From Spisula solida (taxonomy: Eukaryota > Mollusca > Bivalvia > Venerida > Mactridae), in contig OX365946.1 in NCBI GenBank assembly GCA_947247005.1, positions 53,222,734 to 53,286,733 on the forward strand: 64,000 nt of DNA, in the 5' to 3' direction. The notes beneath the pieces are model-generated. The model saw nothing but the letters and a program-made list of their open reading frames with translations, was not told the origin of the DNA and did no database searches. Both the position numbers and the translations under genes were made by a program. This document shows, piece after piece, positions 27,601 to 37,000 of this stretch; positions within the stretch are counted from its first letter, which is position 1, and the number at the start of each line of letters is the position of its first letter.

Positions 27601-28021
27601 TCTATACATACAATAAACTTTCATCAACCAATGAAAATGTGTATCAGGGTTCACAGCAGTTTTGTAAAGGTCAAATATCAAAATATTCTAGTATTTTAAC
27701 CAGGGTGTGAATTGTACTGGTTAAGTGGAAATCAAAGCGCTGTAGGGAGCGTAGACATTTTCCTGAGGGTCGTGGGTTCAAACCCCACTGGAACCATAAT
27801 TTTTATTTTTTTATTTTTATTTTTTTAAGTGTTTAGGTATTGTTTTGTCTTTATAGCATGTATTTGTACATTTTCCTGATGGTCGTGGGTTCAACCCCCA
27901 CTGGAACCATAATTTTTATTTTTTTATTTTTATTTTTTTTGAGTGTTTAGGTATTGTTTTGTCTTTATAACAGGTATTTGTACATTTTCCTGATGGTCGT
28001 GGGTTCAATACCCACTGGAAC

Positions 28022-28052
<31 letters not shown>

Positions 28053-31000
28053 AATGTTTAGGTATTGTTTTGTCTTTATAACATGTATTTGTACATTTTC
28101 CTGATGGTCGTTGGTTCAACCCCCACTGGAACCATAATTTTTTTTTTTTTTTAAATGTTTAGGTATTGTTTTGTCTTTATAACATGTATTTGTACATTTT
28201 CCTGATGGTCGTGGGTTCAACCCCCACTGGAACCATAATTTTTATTTTTATTTTTTTTAGTGTTTAGGTATTGTTTTGTCTTTAAAGCATGTCTTTGTAC
28301 ATTTTCCTGATGGTCGTGGGTTCAACCCCCACTGGAACCATAATTTTTATTTTTTAGATTTTATTTTTTTAAGTGTTTAGGTATTGTTTTGTCTTTATAG
28401 CATGTATTTGTACAGTTATATGGAGGAAATATTTTGTTTAAATTATAGGTCAGATCATAGAAAAACCCTGTGTAGTCACCAGAGGTTACAATTTCGACTT
28501 AATCTTTATGAAATTTGGTCCTAATAATCATCTCAACACAATCTAGGTTAAGTTTGATATTAATTAAGTCATCTGGGGTCAAACGCTAGGTCACATGGTC
28601 AAATCATACACAAACTTGCAATAGAGGCTGAATTTCCTTAAATTTTATTCAGAAAATGTGTAGGATCACCATAGGGGTGTGCATGCACTAGTACGACAGG
28701 TGAGCGACCTAGGGCCTTTTGGGCCCTCTTGTTTAAAAATTAGTTTTACACGACATCTATAACTGAAAGTTTAGTATGTGAGTATTATATAACTTCTACA
28801 ATGACATTGGATATGTTATTGACGAAGACATCTGACTCAAACATTTCTCTTACAATGTTATTACATTAGAATGTCATTTCATACAATGCCTGTAAATATT
28901 GTTATTTTGGGAAATGAAAATTTCATACACTTTAGTTTTGTCACTTTATGAGGAAAACCAGCTACATGTATTTGTTTCTCAGAAGCTTTGTTCAAATTAT
29001 TGAAAGCTCACAGGCTTAAAATTGTACATTACAACCTCTAGAGCGGCCCTTTGTAGAGGAACAATATCTCTATAAAAACACCTTCAACATTTCCCTAAAC
29101 TGATATTTACTATCAATTTAACCTCTGTTGAGCAACCTCAAAACAGCCAATGTTTGTAGCTCCCAAAGGGTGTTCAACTACAGAGGTTAAAGTACTCACT
29201 GTACGTAATTTTTCCTCTTATAAATTATCCATCATGTATGCTTACTTTAATTTACATGTAGTGTATAGTCAAACGTCTCTGTAAACGTGATGTCCTGGAC
29301 ATAGGGTGCCAGAGATGGGCATTGATCGATGATCCTTTGATGTCTGTCAGTTGTAAGGTGGAATTGCATCAACCGGGTATAGGTTGGTCACTGACAAATC
29401 TATTTTTCTGTTACTAAGCCACACCTTCATTTTGTCAAACAATGCTCCATTGAACGGTCAATGTGTGTCTTTCAGATTAGCCAAAAAAAACAGGAGGGCT
29501 GAAAGTAATCAGATTGGATTGGTGACCCAGATATAAATGAGGTGACAAACATATATTTGTTCATATGCAGTTATAATGAAGCTAATTGAGTTAAAATTCT
29601 TATTAAAGGAGACTTTGATTTTTCAGATGAACTACCTGGGAACGAGATTGCTCAACTGTTACTCGATGCTGTGAAGAGGGCTTGTTTTGATGCTGTGAAG
29701 ACGGTGTGTTCTGCGACATCGGAGACGGATAGTGTTCAGATTGATAAAGTTAGTTACATTTTTGTATGATAGTTATAGGAGGGGCTAATTTGTTTAAATT
29801 GTGTCATTCGTATCTCTTTAGGGAATAGAAAAGATTTTAATACTGTCTGTCTGTATTTTACTCCATGTTAACATGTAGGACTGTATATAATGGTCGACTC
29901 TTGGCTGTCAAATTTATCTCCCGTAAATATTTGCTTCTTGAGTTTACTCACAAAGTTTTGAGTTTTGTTGTTACAGTGATTATATGCCAATCCATATTTA
30001 TTTAGGAAATAGATTTTAGTCTGGCATGATGTACCAGTGAATTAGAGAATAATGGGTTAGTGACAAATAGGAAGGGAGGAATTTATCAGGTGAGCAGCAG
30101 CGGAGCAGGATAAACTTTTACACGATCCACGTCACTAACCTATTATTCTTGTTATCCAGTCACTTAATCGTCACATTCCTTCAGTTATGTCATAATAAAC
30201 AACGACGTCGAACATCTTGATTACCCTCATGTAGAAACAGAAAATAATAATAATTGATCAACCACCAGTTCATTTAGGAAAGGAAAACATCACCCTCCGG
30301 TACTGAATTTCAAGCGGCAACTCTCATGTAAGAAGTAGTCCGTCGGATTACATGGTCAGTTGACGGTTTTTCACAAGTCACATGACCAGGTGACCTAATA
30401 AAACAAAGCTTATTCAGCACCATTTTGCCGGAAGTGACTGGATAAATCGCTGTTCATATACATAGTAATTAATCTCAAAGGCGTTACAGTTTTGTGAGTA
30501 AAATCAAGACCTACAAATTTATTTGTTAGATAATTTAAATCGCTACTAGTTGTGACACACTTAAACCTCATGCCAGCAATGGTCTTGAGATCAGGTCATT
30601 ATCAGATCTTGAAGTTTAGTGTTGAAGTTATTCATATATAAATGCTGTTGCACACAGGCAAAGTAGTGTACTTGCTTCCTGCCTGTTATTAATAATTATC
30701 CTCATGGTCATGGATTCCATCAGAAATATGGGAGTAATTAATAGTTATACATGTATTAACTATTGATATCAGTTTTAGAACTTGATTCAGGATCAACCTA
30801 TAATCAATGAGTACAGAACTATATCTATATAAACTACTAACACTGTATCTTATAAACTAAAGAAAATACAGTTGTATTTGAAAATCAATGTACCCTAATT
30901 GTTGACTCTGTTTTTTTATTTGAACAGGATGTGCAAAACCTTTCCGTACAGGCAGACGCAGATGATCAGAAAACAGAAGACTACGCTAATACTGTGTACA

Positions 31001-34000
31001 TAGTTCATGTAGACGATAATACGGAGGATAATCAAACAGCTAAAGAGCTTGAAAGCTTTCTCAAGACTTGTGATATCAGTGTTTTATCATTTTCAGACAG
31101 TCCGTCAAAAATAGTTTTAGGAAATATCGCGGACGCAGCTCAACGTGCCAAGTGGTTTATCTTTATACTATCAAAAGCTGCGCTGACTGAGGTGCACAAA
31201 CAGAAGTTTAGGATGGTACTACATGAAAGTGTGATACAAGATGAAGTCAGGTTGATTCCTCTTCTTAACTATGATGTCCAAGAAAATGATCTTCCTGGTG
31301 ACTTGAAGGCCGTCCTTTTTCTGAAGAAATCTAGTCCAGAATACACGGAAGTTATTGCTAGCATCATAAAAAGTAAGTTGAATCCTGATATTTATTATTG
31401 ATATCAAACAAAAGCCTGTCTTGATTAGTGCAATGATTCATGATACTGATATTAAGTTGAAGCCGGTCTTTGTTAAGCATATAGGATTGAGCCACTCTGT
31501 ATCACCCATATGAGCTGGGTTTAAAACTTGGTTATACATGTTATGCTCCTTCATTAGCTATGATTATTTTCTCCACATTAGCACCAACACTGTCTAAGTT
31601 GAACGCAAAAAAGCCAAAAAAGTATCAGGTTATAAATGCGGATAAACTATATTTTCAGGTCGAAGTATCAAAATGGAAGCAAAGGTATCGGTGAAAGGTG
31701 TACATATTGGAATGGCATGGGCATATGCTATTAACTATCTGGAGCTTCTCAAAGGTTAGTTTCCTGCTTTGTTACATAGTTTACCCTTCTGACTACAGTG
31801 AACAATATACATGTACTATACACTTGTGATAGCCTAAGATGCAATGTATTTGGGGACTATATTGGAGTCATAGTTGAGGTTGGTTGGTCGGTTGGTTTGT
31901 GTTTTGTCTGCGCTATTTCTCTGTATCCCTTTGTCGCTTCTTACTGAGATCATCAGTACCAACACTAACCTTTTATCCAATGTTGACACATTTTACTTAC
32001 TGTCAAGAACCAAGTTTGGATCCTCAATTATTGTCCAATTGCCAGAGATTGGTATTCACAATCTAACTGGTCTTTTCAGGATACTGTATGTACATTGATT
32101 ATTTTCCTGTAACATACACTGAACAACGCTTATAAACAGTCACTTTAGAAAATGTGATATCTATGCAATTAATTAATACATCTAAACATCAATTAGCAAA
32201 TATTTTGTTTAACATCAAGAGCCTAGTACTTGTATACCCATTCCTGTGGAAGACAATACATGTATGACGCACCAATTGTCCTGAGGCAGTTATGGATGTT
32301 ATAAAGTAATTACCAAGAATTCGCATTTATAAAATTTTGGTTTTATAAGTTTTGTTACGCCACCAACTTTGATGAGGGGGTATATTGCCTTGTATATGTC
32401 GGTCGATCTGTATGTTTGTCGGTTGGAAAACCAAATGGTTTCCGTTCAATAACTTGAAGAAGGCTTTGCCATAGGATTTTCAAACTTTACATCTATGGAG
32501 TAATATGATGCCTTTCAGTGAACATCTCAGAGAGCGGGACAAAAAAACTATCAGAGATGTACAAAGATGCCCAAATTCACCACAAGCTATTTCTGCTGAT
32601 CCCTAAGTCATGTAAAACCAAGCAGCTAGGGGAGTTAGACAAGGACGATGGTGGACAGTCTCTGCATCCGACCAGATTTAAACAGTTACCGAAGGAAGAC
32701 AACATAGAAAAGTCAATTATTTTGAATGGAATACAAAGGGATTATCCATTACTACCTTATATGGTCATTGGAGACAATCAACAGGTTTGTACTATGTAGA
32801 AGCATTTAAAGTTATTATTTTAAAGTGACTGGTTCGTAGCCAGGCAGTAGTCTGGAAGCCCGGGCTTTAACTTTTAACTTATCATTTATCAAGTCTTCTC
32901 ATAAGCAGAATAATGCAAAATATCTGATAAAGTGATGACAAAAGCGATCATTTCTAGCTCATCTGATTTTTGGGGAAAAAAGAGTTATTGTCATCACTTG
33001 ATCGGCGTTGGTGTTCCTTGGTTAAGCCATTTTAGGTCCCAATGAGCCTTTTTGCCTCGTCGACATATGATTTCCGATGAACATTATTGTGCTTCAAGAG
33101 GCATTGGGAACAGGTTCCACATGGTCTAGGGGAAGCTTCGAGGAGGTCATGAGACAATTTGTGAGTCTGTAGGGATAACTCACAATGTATGACTTTTGCG
33201 CCGATCAAATATTCTCTGAATGTACTGCCGATGAAAATCAGAAGGTTCCCCTATGTCTGAGGGAAGCTCTTCAACATCCTGAGTCTTGAGATATTTGGGG
33301 CATCGGGGAATTTCAATGCAGGTATTGAATTTTGACGGTTGTACTCGCAATTAAATGTCAGGAATATCCTGGGAAGGCATCCCCAAAGCTCGGGAATGTC
33401 TCAGGCTACTGGCATGCGAGGTATTACTGGACAGCAGGTATTACCGGACAAACGGTCGTAGACGCTTATTTTCTGGAATTATGTATTGAAATTTGTACCA
33501 AATCATTCAGAAGCTTGTTTGGAATAAATCTAGAAGAAAAATATATTCAAGATTAACTACACATTGTCTTATCATCGAAAATGTCGTCCGCCGCTGTGTG
33601 TTTACGTTAGCGGCGCTGGGGGAAATCTCCATCTTGTGCGCATGCGCAAAATAACATGAGCTGAGCACGTGAGTCATTGATTTTATAGGGTTAAATTAAA
33701 CCGCAATTGATTATGTAAAGAGCCCATGGTCGAGTGGTTAACGTCTTTGATTGTGAAGCGAGAGCACCCGCGATCGAACCCTCGCGGCACCAAGATTTTT
33801 ATCTTTTTTAGCTCACCTGTCACAAAGTGACAGAGTGAGCTTTTGTGATCACTCTTCGTCCGTCGTCCGTCGTCCGTCCGTCCGTCCGTCGTCCGTCCGT
33901 CCGTCCGTCCGTCAACAATTGGCTTGTGTAGACACTAGAGGTCACAATTTTAGCCTAATCCTTATGAAACTTGGTCACAATGATCATCTCAACAAAATCT

Positions 34001-37000
34001 AGGCCAAGTTCGATATTAGGTCATCTGGGGTCAAAAACTAGGTCACTAGGTCAAATTATAGAAAACCTTGTGTAGTCACTAGAGGTCACAATTTTGACTT
34101 AATATTTATGAAACTTGGTCACAATGATCATCCTAACAAAATCTAGGTCAAGTTCGATATTGGGTCATCCGGGGTCAAAAACTAGGTCACAAGGTCAAAT
34201 CATAGAAAAACTTTGTGTAGTCACTAGAGGTCAAAATTTTGAATTAATCTTTATGAAACTTGGTCACAATGATCATCCTAACAAAATCTAGGTCAAGTTC
34301 GATATTGGGTCATCCGGGGTCAAAAACTAGGTCACAAGGTCAAATCATAGAAAAACTTTGTGTAGTCACTTGAGGTCAAAATTTTGAATTAATCTTAATG
34401 AAACTTGGTCACAATGATCATCTCAACAAAATCTAGGTCAAGTTTGATATTGGGTCATCCGGGGTCAAAAACTAGGTCACAAGGTCAAATAATAGAAAAA
34501 CCTTGTGTAGGCACTAGAGGTCACAATTTTGGCCTAATCTTTATAAAACTTAATCACAATGATCATCTCAACAAAATTTAGGTCAAGTTTGATATTGGGT
34601 CATCCGGGGTCAAAAACTAGGTCACAAGGTCAAATCATAGAAAAACCTTGTGTAGTCACTAGAGGTCACAGTTTTAGCATAATCTTTATGAAACTTGGTC
34701 ACAATGATCAACACAATAAAATGTAGGTCAAGTTCGATATTGGGTCATCTGGGGTCAAAAACTAGGTCACAAGGTCAAATCATAGAAAAACCTTGCGTAG
34801 TCACTAGAGGTCACAGTTTTGACCTGATCGTTACGAAACTTGTTTACAATGATCATAACAACAAAATCTAGGTCAAGTGCGATATTGGGTCATCTTGGGT
34901 CAAAAACTAGGTCACATTGTCAAATCATAGAAAAACCTTGCATAGTCACTAGAGGTCACAATTTTGGTCTAATCTTTATGAAACTCGGTCACAATGATCA
35001 TCTCAACAAAATCTAGATCAAGTTTGACATTGGGTGATCCGGGGTAAAAAACTAGGTCACAAGGTCAAATAATAGAAAAACCTTGTGTAGTCACTAGAGG
35101 TCACAGTTTTGGCTTGATCTTTAAGAAACTTAGTCACAATGATCATCTCAACAAAATCTAGGTCAAATTCGATATTGGGTCATCTGGGGTAAAAAAGTAG
35201 GTCATTAGGTCAATCATATAAAAACCTTGTGTAGTCACTAGAGGTCACAATATTGGCCTAATCTGTATAAAACTTGGTCACAATGACCATCTCAACAAAA
35301 TCTAGGTCAAGTTCGACAGGTGAGCGACCTAGGGCCCTTTGGGCCCTCTTGTTTATTTTAAATTTAATTTCGTCCTTTTATACCAGCTCTAATTTCAGCA
35401 GGATATTGTTAATTACGAAATTTGTCAACGGATAGCAGTTTAGTAATCCTTTTTAATATCTTATCCATAAATCTGAAATACTTGGGGTTGCTTTTTTATC
35501 GTTGAAATCGACTTTTGATCGGTAAATTATGTACGGTATATTACGGCATTTGACCTATCATACAGCGCCACCTGGCAGGAAAACATAACGCGTTACGGGT
35601 TGTATTTACGAAAATCGTGACATATTTTTGCATAAATAGGAAGTACCAACCCTGTTCTAATCATTTACCATAATAATATTCCAAATTTTAAGTTGAAAAT
35701 GACTGAAAACGACTGTCCGGTAATACCTGCTGTACGTCGTTGAAAAAAGCGTAAAAAGTGCCCCTGTTTGGGCCCCTTAATTTGGATGTTCTGGTGACGT
35801 CATTTTTCGGGAATTCTATTTTTAGGAAGGCCTTGAACCCAGGTATGTGTCAACACAAAAAATCTGACTACAAATCGATTTTTAACTTCACAGGAAGCTT
35901 TTTATGGCATTTCTGTCCGGTAATACCTCGCATGCCAGTAGAGGCATCCCCGTTGTACCCAGAGCCTCGAAGAAGCATAAAAACATATTCCGCGAGGCAT
36001 CATAGAGGCTAAAATATCAGGAACCTTCGGGGTGTTTTATTGCTTGGCAAACATTCGACAATTTTTTTTAGATGACACATCCGAGGTATTGGGATTTAAT
36101 TCCGGAATATTCACTGATATTAATCAGGGATGATTTGGGGGTCACCAGGAGAACTCCTGAGGTTCCACTGTCTTGGTGATGTACTCCCTAGGACCATTAG
36201 GAGCTTCAGGGGGTGTTGGTTACAGGTTCTGCAAAAACATTGGGAGTATCGGGAGTCATTGTTGGCCATCGGAAGAAACTGTTTGTAATTATATATTGCC
36301 GATGAGGAATTCCTCAGTGGGACCTAGGTTTTAAGTTTATGTCCTTTTTTCTACTGAACTATCAGAGCTACTGCTTTGAAACTCTCAACAATTGTTCACC
36401 ATCAATACCTGACTCTGTAAAGCAAGACCACATTGTGATTCTGCTAAATAGTATTGCCCCTTTATGGACTTAGAAAATATCTTGGTTGAATTTTATTTTT
36501 AAGTTAATTTTTTTCCATAACTTGTAACACTTGTAAACCATCATTACCTTATTATGTAAAACAAGACACATAACTCTTACTTTATCGAAAGGGTAATGAC
36601 AAATATCAAATGAGCATCTCTACCTGCAAGGGCACCTTGGGTCTTTCATGATATTAGGATAATTGTTACATATATAATTTCGTGTAAAGGCATAGTATAA
36701 TGCGGAAATGTTGAAAATACAAGTTTAATAAATTTCAACGCGTGTTGTTGTTCATATTTATTTTAATTTGTAACTTTTTAGAAACATATCGTGTTTGCTG
36801 AGTATGTGAATCCAGTAAAATGTTTACAAGAAATGATGGAGAAGGATATGAGGGCACTATCTGGTATGACTACGGACCTGTTTGACGAGGAAGTAGACAA
36901 GTTCCAAGCATTGCTGAAAGATATCATAACATGGCAAGGACTGGATAAACAGTTTGCTGTTGTCTTCTATGATGGTGAGTGGATGTAAAATCTAAGAAAA

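Larger units (their letters stand above)
33361..36010. repeat. Interrupted inverted repeat in intron 12
   Basis: GCAGGTATTACCGGAC (about 33435-33450) is the exact reverse complement of GTCCGGTAATACCTGC (about 35714). CTACTGGCATGCGAGGTATT (about 33408) pairs with the reverse complement of 35920-35942. Mosaic element D (33808-35353) lies in the loop. It looks like one palindromic element split by a later insertion, or two inverted copies. Confidence 0.65.

Noticed and set aside
33721..33793. Functional tRNA-His gene
   Set aside because: A GTG triplet and good A and B boxes are present, but acceptor arms do not pair.
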